From assembly GCF_000719345.1 (NCBI RefSeq), contig NZ_JOFX01000038.1, positions 1 to 60,639 of the forward strand: a stretch of 60,639 nucleotides of DNA, in the 5' to 3' direction. The position numbers and the translations under genes were made by a program. Positions 33,072-41,401 of the stretch are shown piece by piece (position 1 is the stretch's first letter; every line of letters begins with the position of its first letter). This stretch comes from Streptomyces sp. NRRL F-2664 (GTDB taxonomy: Bacteria > Actinomycetota > Actinomycetes > Streptomycetales > Streptomycetaceae). The notes beneath the pieces are model-generated. The model had not been told where the DNA came from. It ran no database searches and saw only the letters and a list, made by a program, of their open reading frames with translations.

Positions 33072-33887
33072 TCAAGCCGTACCGGAGGACCGCGGGGACT
33101 CCGGCTCCTCGGAGGAGGACAGCTCCGGCTCCAGGCCCTCGCTCACCGGAATCCGCGCCCGGCCGGTGTCGGCCCGCCAGGCCTCGAATACCAGGGTCGT
33201 CGCCGTGACCACGGCGAGTCCCAGCAGCCACCCCCCGACGACGTCGCTGACCCAGTGCACCCCCAGGGCGACCCGTGTGTAGCCCACCCCCACCACCGCC
33301 GTCACCGCGAGCGCCCACGGCAGCGCACGCCAGCGCCGCGGTACCAACGGGAGCAGCACCAGGAGCAGCACCGCGCAGGAGGTCGTCGCCGCCATGGCGT
33401 GTCCGGACGGGAAGGAGAAGCCGGGGGCGTGCGCGACGGGTTCCGGCAGATGCGGGCGGGCCCGCTCCACCACGTTCTTGACCAGGAACCCGATCAGTCC
33501 CCCCGCCGCCGCGGTGACCCCGGCCCAGGCCGCCAGCCGCCATGCCCGCCGGGTCAGCAGCCACACCACCAGGGCCGCCACCAGCAGCCGCATGGTCACC
33601 GGGTCCCACACCACGTCGGTGAAGAAGTCCAGGACGCGCACCCAGGCCGGGTGTTCGAGGGCCGTACGGTGCAGCCGTTCAGCGGTGGCCCGGTCGAGCC
33701 GGTGCAGCGGCGGCCACTGCGCCTCGACGAGGACCAGGGCGAGGGCGAACGGTACCGCCACCACGGCCGTGGCCGCCACCGCCAGCACCAGCCTGCGGCC
33801 GAACGCCACGTCGGGCCCCGCATGCCGGGCGAGCACCGCCCGGACGGCGGGGAAGCGGTGTCGGGAACGGGCCGTGCGCTGTGTCAT
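33072..33887 (-). CDS. PAP2-family membrane phosphatase
   Basis: The 271-residue protein has about five to six membrane helices and the three phosphatase motifs: KNVVERARP, FPSGHA and GYTRVALGVHWVSDVVGG. These belong to lipid phosphate and undecaprenyl-pyrophosphate phosphatases acting at the outer face of the membrane. A charged C-terminal tail is Glu/Ser-rich. It converges with the MarR gene 10 bp away and precedes a YihY-like gene on the same strand. Confidence 0.88.
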   Translation of the reverse strand: MTQRTARSRHRFPAVRAVLARHAGPDVAFGRRLVLAVAATAVVAVPFALALVLVEAQWPPLHRLDRATAERLHRTALEHPAWVRVLDFFTDVVWDPVTMRLLVAALVVWLLTRRAWRLAAWAGVTAAAGGLIGFLVKNVVERARPHLPEPVAHAPGFSFPSGHAMAATTSCAVLLLVLLPLVPRRWRALPWALAVTAVVGVGYTRVALGVHWVSDVVGGWLLGLAVVTATTLVFEAWRADTGRARIPVSEGLEPELSSSEEPESPRSSGTA

Positions 33888-33977
33888 GACGGCGGATCCT
33901 GCCTTTCGGGAAAGCCATGAGGAAGGAGAGGGCGGGGGAGGGGCGCGACGGGGAGGCCGTCACCGGGGCGGTGCCGA

Positions 33978-34931
33978 TCAGACACCCGGATCCCGGGCCA
34001 CCGGCTCCTTCGTCCCCGCGCGCACCGCTTCCAGCTGAGCCGCGAAGGACAGCCCGAGGAACAGCGCCACCGAGGTCAGGTAGGACCACAGCAGCAGCGA
34101 CATGATCGCGCTGAGCGGCCCGTACACGCTGGTGAAGGAGCTGCTGGCACCCACGTACAGGCTCAGCGCCCACGTCGCGACGAGCCAGAGCACCAGGTGG
34201 ACGACGGCGCCGAAGGCGAGCCAGGTGTAGCCGGGCTGGTCACGGCGCGGGGAGAGGCGGAAGATCGCACTCGTGGCGAGCACGGCCAGCAGTACGCCGA
34301 CGGGCCACCGCAGGACGTCCCAGGTCTGGATGGTGTCCGGGCCCAGGTGGTACACCTCGGCGAACGCGTGCGTCAGGTCGGCGCCCAGGACCATGAGGAC
34401 GAAGCTCAGTCCCAGCGGGAGCCCCGCCAGCACCGCCATGGCCAGGCCGCGCGAGTACTTGCGAAGGAAGGGCCGGTCGCGTTCGTTGCCGTAGATGCGG
34501 TTCGCGCCGCGCTCGACCTGGCACAGGCTGGTGGTGACGTTGACGAGGGAGAACACCAGGCCCAGCCACAGGGCCGCCTGCCCGCCGTCGCCGGCGTGCC
34601 GACGGCTCTCCCGCAGGGCCTCGTCGACCATCTGCTGGCTGGGCCCGCTGGTCATCCGGCTGATCGTCAGCTCGGCGACGCGCCCGATGTCCTCGGTGTG
34701 CAGGACGCTGGAGAGGCCGATCGCGGCGATGGCGAGCGGCACGATGGACAGGACGGTCTGCAGGGCGAGCGCCCGGGAATGGCTGAAGCCGTCCGCGTAG
34801 CGGAAGCGGACGAAGGAGTCCCGGGCCAGGTGCCAGCCGCCGTAGCGGCGCAGCGCGGCCCAGGCCTCGTCGCCGGACAGTTCGTCGCCCCGCACGTCGC
34901 GCCGCTGCGGTACCCGGGTGGCGGTTCCCAT
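33978..34931 (-). CDS. YihY/BrkB family membrane protein
   Basis: The 317-residue protein has about six membrane helices and the family pattern: early RALALQTVLSIVPLAIAAIG, then NRIYGNERDRPFLRKYSRG, and late YGPLSAIMSLLLWSYLTSVA. The family was once called RNase BN and is now seen as an inner-membrane protein of unknown transport or envelope function. It starts at ATG 34931 behind AAGGGAG. It lies between a PAP2 phosphatase and a PAP2-diacylglycerol-kinase fusion, supporting a lipid or envelope role. Confidence 0.88.
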   Translation of the reverse strand: MGTATRVPQRRDVRGDELSGDEAWAALRRYGGWHLARDSFVRFRYADGFSHSRALALQTVLSIVPLAIAAIGLSSVLHTEDIGRVAELTISRMTSGPSQQMVDEALRESRRHAGDGGQAALWLGLVFSLVNVTTSLCQVERGANRIYGNERDRPFLRKYSRGLAMAVLAGLPLGLSFVLMVLGADLTHAFAEVYHLGPDTIQTWDVLRWPVGVLLAVLATSAIFRLSPRRDQPGYTWLAFGAVVHLVLWLVATWALSLYVGASSSFTSVYGPLSAIMSLLLWSYLTSVALFLGLSFAAQLEAVRAGTKEPVARDPGV

Positions 34932-34967
34932 AATGCGTCTCCCTTCCTGACAGGTGGGCCCAGCAGC

Positions 34968-36740
34968 TCAGAGCTGTGCGACGGGTGCGGAATGCGTGGA
35001 ACGTGCGGAAGGTACGGTATCGGCGGCGCGTACGGCGCCGCCGGGTACGCGGGGCAGGCGCAACAGCAGGGCGCCAGGTTCGGTGTCGACGGTCAGCCGG
35101 ACGCCGTCGCCGACCGTGTCCCCGTCGACCTCGCGGACCTGGGCCCGCGCGAAACGGACCTCGATCCGGGTGGCACTGAAGTACTCCAGCGAGCCTGCGG
35201 CGACGGACACCGCCGCGCCGTCGGGTGCCGGGTCCGCGGCGGGACGTCGTACGAGACGGGCAGCCAGGTGCGCCGCCGCCGCGAGCCAGCCGGCCGCGCC
35301 CCGCGGGTCGAAGAGCACGACCTCCAGCCGGCCGCTGTCCGGCCGCGCCCGCGGCAGCAGTTCCAGGCCGGCCTGGAGCGCTCCCACGTTGCCGACGACG
35401 ACCATCCGGGCGCGCCGCCGGATGCGGCGGCCGCCGTCGAGGCGGAGGGTCAGCCGCATGTGCGGGTCGCGCAGGTGCCGGACCGCCGACAGGGCGTAGG
35501 CGGCCCAGCCCAGGTGCGTCTTCAGGACGGGGGACGCGTCGCGCACCATGGCGGCGTCGAAGCCGGCTCCCGCCATGACCGTGAAGCGCGTCGGCGCCAG
35601 CCCGTCCCCCTCCACCCGGCCCGCGTCGATGGGGACGTCACCACCGGCCAGGGCGGCGTCGAGGGCCGCCACCGGGTCGGACGGGAGGTCCAGGTTGCGC
35701 GCGAGGAGGTTGCCGGTGCCGCAGGGCACCAGGGCCAGCGGGATGCCGCTGCCGGCGACGACATCGGCGCAGGCGCGCACGGTGCCGTCGCCGCCGCATG
35801 CCACGACCAGGTCCACGTCCCCCGCGGCGCACTCCTCGGCCAGGCGCCCGCCCGGGCGCTCCACCGTGGTCGACGTCCACCGCTGGACGGTGAAACCGTG
35901 CCGGTCGAGCAGCGCCCGCACCTCGGCGGCCAACGCGTCCCGGCAGCCGAGGGGATGGCGTACGACGACGACCCTGCCGCCCCGGCGCCGCTCTGCCGCG
36001 GGACCGGACCGGCCCGGCCCCGCGGGCAGGGCCGAGCCGCCACCCGGAGCCGCCTGCGGTGTCCGGCCCTCGGCGGCGCTCCGGCCGGCCAGGACCACGG
36101 AGCCCACGACCAGCAGCGTCAGGGCGCCGTTGAGCAGGCCGCCGAGCACGTCGGAGGGGTGGTGCATCCCCCGGTAGACCCGGGACACGCCGACCGCGAA
36201 CGGTACGAGGAGCAGCAGCCCGGCCGTGAGGTACCGCAGGCGACCGCGCGTACGGGTCAGGACGAGGACCGCGAGCCCCCCGTACAGCGCGACGGACGCT
36301 CCCACGTGCCCCGAGGGGAAGCTCGACGTGGGCGGCGCCCCGTCCAACTGCACGACGTCGGGGCGGGGCCGCTCCACGAAGAAGGTGACGACGAGGAAGA
36401 CCGCCGACTGGACGGCGACCGACGTCCCCAGGAACACCGCCTCCACCCACCGGGGGCCGGGCGGCAGCGCCAGCAGCGCCGCCAGGCACATCAGCGTCAC
36501 ACCGATGATGCCCTCCGTGCTGGCGAGCAGCGAGAGCCCTTCGGTGACGGCGTTCCCGACCGGGTTCCGCCGGGTCACGACGTCCTCGGACAGGCGGTCC
36601 TCCAGGGCCAGCGGCCCGTGCCCGGCCGCCACCCGGGTCACCCAAACGCCCACAAGTACCATCAAAAGGGTCTGAACCGCGGGCAACCACAGCAGCCGTG
36701 CGCGTCTGTGTCTCGCGGCCCCGCCGCCATCGGTCGTCAT
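34968..36740 (-). CDS. PAP2 phosphatase fused to diacylglycerol kinase
   Basis: The 590-residue fusion protein has an N-terminal PAP2 half (about 1-245, several helices) with FFVERPRPD, SFPSGHVG and SRVYRGMHHPSDVLGG. A linker rich in Ala/Pro/Gly leads to a diacylglycerol/sphingosine kinase-like half at about 280-560 with the nucleotide motif VVACGGDGTVRACAD, then IPLALVPCGTGNLLARNL and MAGAGFDAAMV. One half removes and the other adds a lipid phosphate, with the PAP2 site outside and the kinase site inside. It might couple lipid-carrier recycling across the membrane. ATG 36740 is the first start covering the helices; the ribosome site is weak. Confidence 0.88.
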   Translation of the reverse strand: MTTDGGGAARHRRARLLWLPAVQTLLMVLVGVWVTRVAAGHGPLALEDRLSEDVVTRRNPVGNAVTEGLSLLASTEGIIGVTLMCLAALLALPPGPRWVEAVFLGTSVAVQSAVFLVVTFFVERPRPDVVQLDGAPPTSSFPSGHVGASVALYGGLAVLVLTRTRGRLRYLTAGLLLLVPFAVGVSRVYRGMHHPSDVLGGLLNGALTLLVVGSVVLAGRSAAEGRTPQAAPGGGSALPAGPGRSGPAAERRRGGRVVVVRHPLGCRDALAAEVRALLDRHGFTVQRWTSTTVERPGGRLAEECAAGDVDLVVACGGDGTVRACADVVAGSGIPLALVPCGTGNLLARNLDLPSDPVAALDAALAGGDVPIDAGRVEGDGLAPTRFTVMAGAGFDAAMVRDASPVLKTHLGWAAYALSAVRHLRDPHMRLTLRLDGGRRIRRRARMVVVGNVGALQAGLELLPRARPDSGRLEVVLFDPRGAAGWLAAAAHLAARLVRRPAADPAPDGAAVSVAAGSLEYFSATRIEVRFARAQVREVDGDTVGDGVRLTVDTEPGALLLRLPRVPGGAVRAADTVPSARSTHSAPVAQL

Positions 36741-36905
36741 GAGCCCCGTCTTGCCCGCCGCGCGCCGATGATGCGCCCCGCCCGCAACCACCTCGGCGAC
36801 CGCATGCGCAGAGCGCCCGCCGCGCGGCCGACGGCCGGGCTGCGACGCCGATGGCGCCCGCAACGACCTCCGCCCCGGGGGGCGGTCGCTTTCCGCGGCC
36901 GACGG

Positions 36906-37367
36906 TCAGCTCAGGCGGAGCGACGTCGTGATGGTCTTGCCGTCGGGGCGGGTGCTGCAGTCGACGTGCTCCGTCAGGCGCTGGATGAGCGGCCAGCCGT
37001 ATCCGCCGGGCTGGTCGACCGTACCCGTACGGGCCACGGGGATGCGCGGGTTGGCATCGGCGATCGACAGCAGCAGCACGTCGTCCGCGACGTCGGCACG
37101 GAAGGCGATGACACCGTCACCGTGCCGGATCGCGTTCGTCACCAGCTCCGAGGTGACGAGCAGCGCGTCCGCGGCGGTGACGCTGTCGAGGCTGACGCCC
37201 GCGAGGACCAGCAGCTCGCGGACCCGGTCCCGGGCCGCGGCCGCCGAGTCGGGCGGCGCTGCCGGGCGGTCGCCGGCGGCGCCCCCGGGGCGACGCCCTA
37301 CGTCGTCCTCGCGGTGCCGCTGCGAGTCCTGGGGGACTTCGGACGGCTGGGGTGCGTTCATACTCAT
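36906..37367 (-). CDS. Anti-sigma factor serine kinase, RsbW-like HATPase
   Basis: The 153-residue protein has a disordered charged N-terminus of about 45 residues and a GHKL ATPase domain with ELVTNAIRHGDG, ADANPRIPV and GGYGWPLIQRLTEHV. It pairs with the STAS gene just upstream on the same strand (62 bp apart). It is similar to, but clearly not identical with, the HATPase at 26054-26521, so the window carries two kinase/STAS modules. The N-terminal ATG at 37367 or 37361 may be used. Confidence 0.86.
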   Translation of the reverse strand: MSMNAPQPSEVPQDSQRHREDDVGRRPGGAAGDRPAAPPDSAAAARDRVRELLVLAGVSLDSVTAADALLVTSELVTNAIRHGDGVIAFRADVADDVLLLSIADANPRIPVARTGTVDQPGGYGWPLIQRLTEHVDCSTRPDGKTITTSLRLS

Positions 37368-37428
37368 CGCCTGCCCATGGCCGCACGGGTCGTACCGTGA
37401 CGACCCGTTCGGGGACGGGGTGTTGGGG

Positions 37429-37776
37429 TCAGCATGTCATCGCGGCCGCCACGCTGTCCGCCATGCGGAAAGCGTGGGCCGATCCGGTGACGTCGAACAG
37501 CCGCCGGACGGCGGTGTGCAACGGGCCCGCGAGGACGAGAACCGCCCCCGCGGCCGTGTGGGCGCGCTGCGCGTCGAACAGCGCGTGCAGCACGGAGGAG
37601 TCCACGAATCGGGTGCCCGACAGGTCCACCACCGTGCGCGGCCGGTCGCTCGCCGCGGCCCGCGCGAGGGCCCTGGCCAGCAACGGCGCGTAGTCCTCGT
37701 CCACTTCGCCGCACAGGCTGATGACGGTCGCGTCGTGTTCTGTCGTCGTGGTGACGACCGCTTCCTCTCCGGTCAC
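37429..37776 (-). CDS. STAS anti-anti-sigma factor
   Basis: A 115-residue STAS protein with TRFVDSSVLHALFD holding the presumed phospho-Ser. The GTG start at 37776 lies 7 nt after a GGAGGA site. It is upstream of the HATPase gene on the same strand, forming a switch pair. A GGGTAC box sits in its upstream region near 37816-37821, which resembles a -10 of SigB-type promoters, but no convincing -35 partner was found. Confidence 0.85.
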   Translation of the reverse strand: MTGEEAVVTTTTEHDATVISLCGEVDEDYAPLLARALARAAASDRPRTVVDLSGTRFVDSSVLHALFDAQRAHTAAGAVLVLAGPLHTAVRRLFDVTGSAHAFRMADSVAAAMTC

Positions 37777-37932
37777 CGGGACATCCTCCTACATCGTTCG
37801 CGGGCCTTGTGACCGGGTACCCGGAAGAGCAAGCGGTTCGGCCTTTCGTCACCCCCAGGGAGGAGGCTTCGCTCCCGCGTCCCCCGCATGCCCGGTTGCG
37901 TCGTGCACGGCCCATGGAGGATGGTTGCCGGA

Positions 37933-37947
37933 GGACAACTGTTGTCC
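37933..37947. promoter_or_regulatory. Perfect 15-bp palindrome upstream of the PP2C-B12-STAS operon
   Basis: GGACAAC-T-GTTGTCC is a perfect inverted repeat about 90 bp before the rightward phosphatase start and about 155 bp from the leftward STAS start. Its symmetry and position suggest an operator for a dimeric regulator such as a MarR or TetR protein. Confidence 0.5.
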
Positions 37948-38038
37948 CGAGGTGATTCCGGCGGTCTCCCCCGGCGGTCTGGCCGACGTGATGAACACGA
38001 TAAAGAGGTGAGGGGTTCGCGCAGCGGGCCTTCAACGT

Positions 38039-39697
38039 TTGGTTCCTTCCACCGAGACGACGCCGAACTCGCCCACCGCGGGCCTGTCGTGGAGTCAGGC
38101 CCCCTACCCGGTGCTGGTCGCCGACGCCGACGCCGTCGTGGTCCACGCCAACGAGGCGGCAGGGCTGGTGTTCCCGGACGCCCGCCCGGGATCGGCGATG
38201 GCGGACGCGGTCCCCGGCTGGCTGGCCTCGGCGCACGCGCGCCACACCGCCCACCTGCCCGCGCAGCGCCCGCACGCCGGGTCCGGCACCGTGCAGGGGC
38301 CCGTCGGCGAGCGCTCGTACGAGGCGCACCCGACCCCCCGCCCCGACGGCACCGTCGTGTGGTGGCTCGTCGACGACACCGACCACCGGCTGGCCCGGGA
38401 GGCGCTGTGGACGGAACGGGAGCGCACGCAGTTCCTGGTCCGCTCCTCCAACCTCCTGCTGTCGTCCCTGAACCTCGACCGGTGCATGGACGTCACCGCG
38501 CAGATGGCGGCCGACCACCTCGCCGACGCCGCCCTGGTGATCGCCCCCGCGCACGGCCACGAGCTCCCGATCGTGTCCTGCGTCCGCGGCGGCAGCCCGT
38601 CCGTCACCCGCGCCGCCGTCGACCCCGAGGCGGTCCCGGGGCTCGCCGAGGCGCTGCAGGGCTTCCCGCCCGTCCCCTCCCGATGGCTCGACCCGTCCGC
38701 AGCCCCGGCCTGGCTGGTGCCCGAGGGCCTTGACACCCTGGGGTCGATCGTCATCACGCCCCTGCCCGGCCACGGCGTACCCGCGGGCGCGCTGGTCCTG
38801 CTCCGAGCCGACGGCGAGAGTGCATTCACGGAGGGCGAGGAGGTCTTCGCCCGCCTGTTCGCCGCCCGCGCCGGCGCCGCGATGTCCGCGGCCCGGCTCT
38901 ACGCGGAGCAGGCATCGATCACCGACACCCTCATGCGCGAGCTGCTGCCGCCCTCGCTGCACCAGGTCTCCGGAGTCGAGTACGCCGGCGGCTACCGGCC
39001 GTCGAAGGACCACGAACGGGTCGGCGGCGACTTCTACGACGTGCACCCCGCCACCCACGAGGGCGCACCCTCCCTCGTCGTCCTCGGAGACGTGTGCGGC
39101 AAGGGACTGCAGGCGGCGGTGATGACCGGCAAGATCCGCAACACGCTGCACGCCCTCCTGCCCATGGCGGACGACCACCACCGGATGCTCAGCCTGCTCA
39201 ACACCGCGCTGCTGAACTCCGAGAACACCCGCTTCGCCACCATGGTGCTGGCCTCCGCGGCCCGGGACGGCAACGCGGTGCGGCTGCGCCTGACGAGCGC
39301 CGGACACCCCGCCCCGCTGATCCTGCGCTCCGACGGCCGGGTGGAGGAGGCCCGTACGAAGGGCACACTGGTCGGTGCGCTGCCCGACATCACCACCGAG
39401 ACGGCCCACGTGACCCTGGCCCCAGGGGACACCTGCGTGCTGTACACCGACGGGATCAGCGAAGCACGGGGAGGACCCATGGGCGGTGCCATGTTCGGCG
39501 AGGAGCGGCTGCGCCGCGCCCTGTCGCAGTGCGCGGCGATGCCCGCCGAGGCAGTGGTCGAGCACGTGCAGATGCTCACCTCCCAGTGGGTGGGGTCGGG
39601 CCGCCACGACGACATGGCCGTCGTCGTGATCGCGGCGCCGCGCACCAACCACCTCAGCGCCGTCGACGGCCACACCCGCGGGCGGTTCACCGCGTGA
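38039..39697 (+). CDS. PAS-GAF-PP2C (SpoIIE-type) phosphatase
   Basis: The protein of about 552 residues has an N-terminal PAS-like segment (YPVLVADADAVVVHANEAAG), a GAF domain at about 140-290 and a PP2C domain at about 300-540 with GGDFYDVHP, GDVCGKG, YTDGISEARG and HDDMAVVVIAA. The start is uncertain: the frame is closed at 38009-38011 and the only near start is a TTG at 38039 without a good site. An AAAGAGGTGAGGGG stretch lies further upstream. Its stop overlaps the B12-binding gene start (GTGA), so phosphatase, cobalamin sensor and STAS protein form one coupled operon. Confidence 0.88.
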   Translation: MVPSTETTPNSPTAGLSWSQAPYPVLVADADAVVVHANEAAGLVFPDARPGSAMADAVPGWLASAHARHTAHLPAQRPHAGSGTVQGPVGERSYEAHPTPRPDGTVVWWLVDDTDHRLAREALWTERERTQFLVRSSNLLLSSLNLDRCMDVTAQMAADHLADAALVIAPAHGHELPIVSCVRGGSPSVTRAAVDPEAVPGLAEALQGFPPVPSRWLDPSAAPAWLVPEGLDTLGSIVITPLPGHGVPAGALVLLRADGESAFTEGEEVFARLFAARAGAAMSAARLYAEQASITDTLMRELLPPSLHQVSGVEYAGGYRPSKDHERVGGDFYDVHPATHEGAPSLVVLGDVCGKGLQAAVMTGKIRNTLHALLPMADDHHRMLSLLNTALLNSENTRFATMVLASAARDGNAVRLRLTSAGHPAPLILRSDGRVEEARTKGTLVGALPDITTETAHVTLAPGDTCVLYTDGISEARGGPMGGAMFGEERLRRALSQCAAMPAEAVVEHVQMLTSQWVGSGRHDDMAVVVIAAPRTNHLSAVDGHTRGRFTA

Positions 39698-40809
39698 GCC
39701 CGTACGATTCCGCCCCACCCGCCGCTTCCGCCACCGCCACGCTTCCCGCTTCGGCGTCGGACGAACTCCGCGCGCAGGTGTGGGAGTCGGTGATGGCGTT
39801 CGACGAGGCCACCACCATCGGTACGGTGCTCCGCGCACTCGACGGGGGCATGGACGCGGAGGACCTCCTGATCGACGTCATCGCCGCCGTACAGGGGCGC
39901 GTCGGCCGGGAGTGGGCCGCCAATCGCATCACCGTCGCCCAGGAACACGCCGCGACCGCCATCAACGACCGGGCCGTCGCCGCCGTCGCCCTGCATCCCG
40001 CGACCCGCACGACTGCCACCCGCGGCCGTCTCACCGTGGCCTGCGTGGACGGCGAATGGCATGCCCTGCCCGCCCGCCTCCTGGCCGAGGTGCTTCGCAT
40101 CCGGGGCTGGCGCGTCGACTACCTGGGGGCGCAGGTGACCGCCCCGCATCTCGTTGCCCACCTGCACCGCACCGGCCCGGACGCCGTCGCTCTCTCCGGC
40201 TCCCTCGCGACCCGGCTGCCCGCCGCGCACGCGACCATAACCGCCTGCCAAGCCGTCGGGACCCCCGTGATCGTCGGCGGCGCCGCCTTCGGACCCGGCG
40301 GTCGCTACGCGCGCCTGCTGGGCGCGGACGCCTGGGCCCCCGACGCCCGGACCGCGGCCGACGACCTGGCCGGCGGCCCCCTGCCCCGGCCCCGGCCCGG
40401 CCACCAGGCCATCGACGACCTGCCGCACCTCAGTGACCAGGAGTACACCCTGGTCGCCCGCAGCCGCCCCCGGCTCGTCCGGGCCGTGTTCAAGGAACTG
40501 GACGACGCCAGTCCGGCGATGCGCGCCTACACCGAGGCGCAGCGCGAGCGCACGGCCGAGGACCTGTCGCACATCGTCGAGTTCCTCGCCGCCGCCCTCT
40601 ACACCGGCGACCAGGACCTCTTCTGCGACTTCCTGGCGTGGACCGCCGGGGTCCTGGAGGCCCGCGGCGTGCCGGCCACCTCGCTGCTGCCGGCGGTACA
40701 GCTCCTGCAGCGGGAACTCCAGGACTTCCCCCGCGCCACCGCCACCCTGCGGGCCGGAGCCGCCCGCCTCACCTTCACCCCTCTCACCGCTGCCGGGACC
40801 CCTGAATGA
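39694..40809 (+). CDS. Cobalamin (B12)-binding regulator of a partner-switch operon
   Basis: The 371-residue protein has a B12-binding cap-like helical domain at about 25-100 (GREWAANRITVAQEHAATA) and a B12-binding Rossmann domain at about 105-220, with CVDGEWHALPARLLAEVL carrying the presumed cobalt-ligand His, then GWRVDYLGAQV and PVIVGGAAFG. The C-terminal helical domain of about 120 residues (LVRAVFKELDDASPAM, TAEDLSHIVEFLAAALYTG) resembles the sensory N-terminal modules of RsbR-type stressosome proteins. In CarH, adenosylcobalamin in such domains senses light; here the output would be a STAS/PP2C switch. No DNA-binding domain is present. GTG 39694 and ATGA at its end couple it to both neighbours. 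Confidence 0.85.
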   Translation: MSPYDSAPPAASATATLPASASDELRAQVWESVMAFDEATTIGTVLRALDGGMDAEDLLIDVIAAVQGRVGREWAANRITVAQEHAATAINDRAVAAVALHPATRTTATRGRLTVACVDGEWHALPARLLAEVLRIRGWRVDYLGAQVTAPHLVAHLHRTGPDAVALSGSLATRLPAAHATITACQAVGTPVIVGGAAFGPGGRYARLLGADAWAPDARTAADDLAGGPLPRPRPGHQAIDDLPHLSDQEYTLVARSRPRLVRAVFKELDDASPAMRAYTEAQRERTAEDLSHIVEFLAAALYTGDQDLFCDFLAWTAGVLEARGVPATSLLPAVQLLQRELQDFPRATATLRAGAARLTFTPLTAAGTPE

Positions 40810-41243
40810 CGAGCCTGCCCTCCGCCCCGCTCGGCCTGACGTACTCCACCTCGCACGAGGCCGTGCGCATCGAGCTGAGCGGCGACCTCGACCACCGCCA
40901 CGCCGACCGCCTCATCGAAACCGTGGACCGGGTCCTGGCCGCGCATGCCGAGGTCCGCGACCTGTGGCTGGACTGCGCCGGACTGTCCTGCGTCGACTCC
41001 AGCGGCCTGGCAGCGCTGCTGATGGTCCGGCGCCGCACCGACAAGGCGGGCGCGGGACTCCACCTCGACGGCCGGACCGTGCAGCTCGACCGCCTCCTGG
41101 AGATCACCGGCACCCTGGCCCACCTCACGGCACCGAGTGCGCAGGCACAGGCGATGCGCCGCAGCGGCGCCGCCCCGCGCAGTGGCCCTCCCGAGGAGAA
41201 GCGGCCCGCCGCGCCGTCGGCCGGCCAGGAGCCGCGCGCGTGA
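40806..41243 (+). CDS. STAS anti-anti-sigma factor
   Basis: The 145-residue protein has a STAS domain in the first about 105 residues with LSCVDSSGLAALLM (presumed phospho-Ser), followed by a disordered Ala/Pro/Ser-rich tail. It is coupled by ATGA to the B12-binding protein and, through it, to a PP2C phosphatase. It is probably the phosphatase's substrate and the output of the cobalamin-linked switch. A cognate kinase may be one of the two HATPases nearby or lie elsewhere. Confidence 0.87.
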   Translation: MTSLPSAPLGLTYSTSHEAVRIELSGDLDHRHADRLIETVDRVLAAHAEVRDLWLDCAGLSCVDSSGLAALLMVRRRTDKAGAGLHLDGRTVQLDRLLEITGTLAHLTAPSAQAQAMRRSGAAPRSGPPEEKRPAAPSAGQEPRA

Positions 41244-41401
41244 AACCGCCCCCCACACCGGGGCGCCGGCCCTGCCGGGCGGCATGCCCGGCGGGCCCCC
41301 GCACCCCCCGCCGCGGCGGACGCGCGGGGTCCGGGTGCGCCTGCCGGTGATCGGAACCGCGGGGGTGTGACCATCGCAGGATTCACTCGTTTGACGCGGA
41401 C

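Noticed and set aside
37810..37830. SigB-type promoter with GGGTAC upstream of the STAS gene
   Set aside because: No GTTT-like -35 element at 14-16 nt upstream; GGGTACCC may be chance in this sequence.
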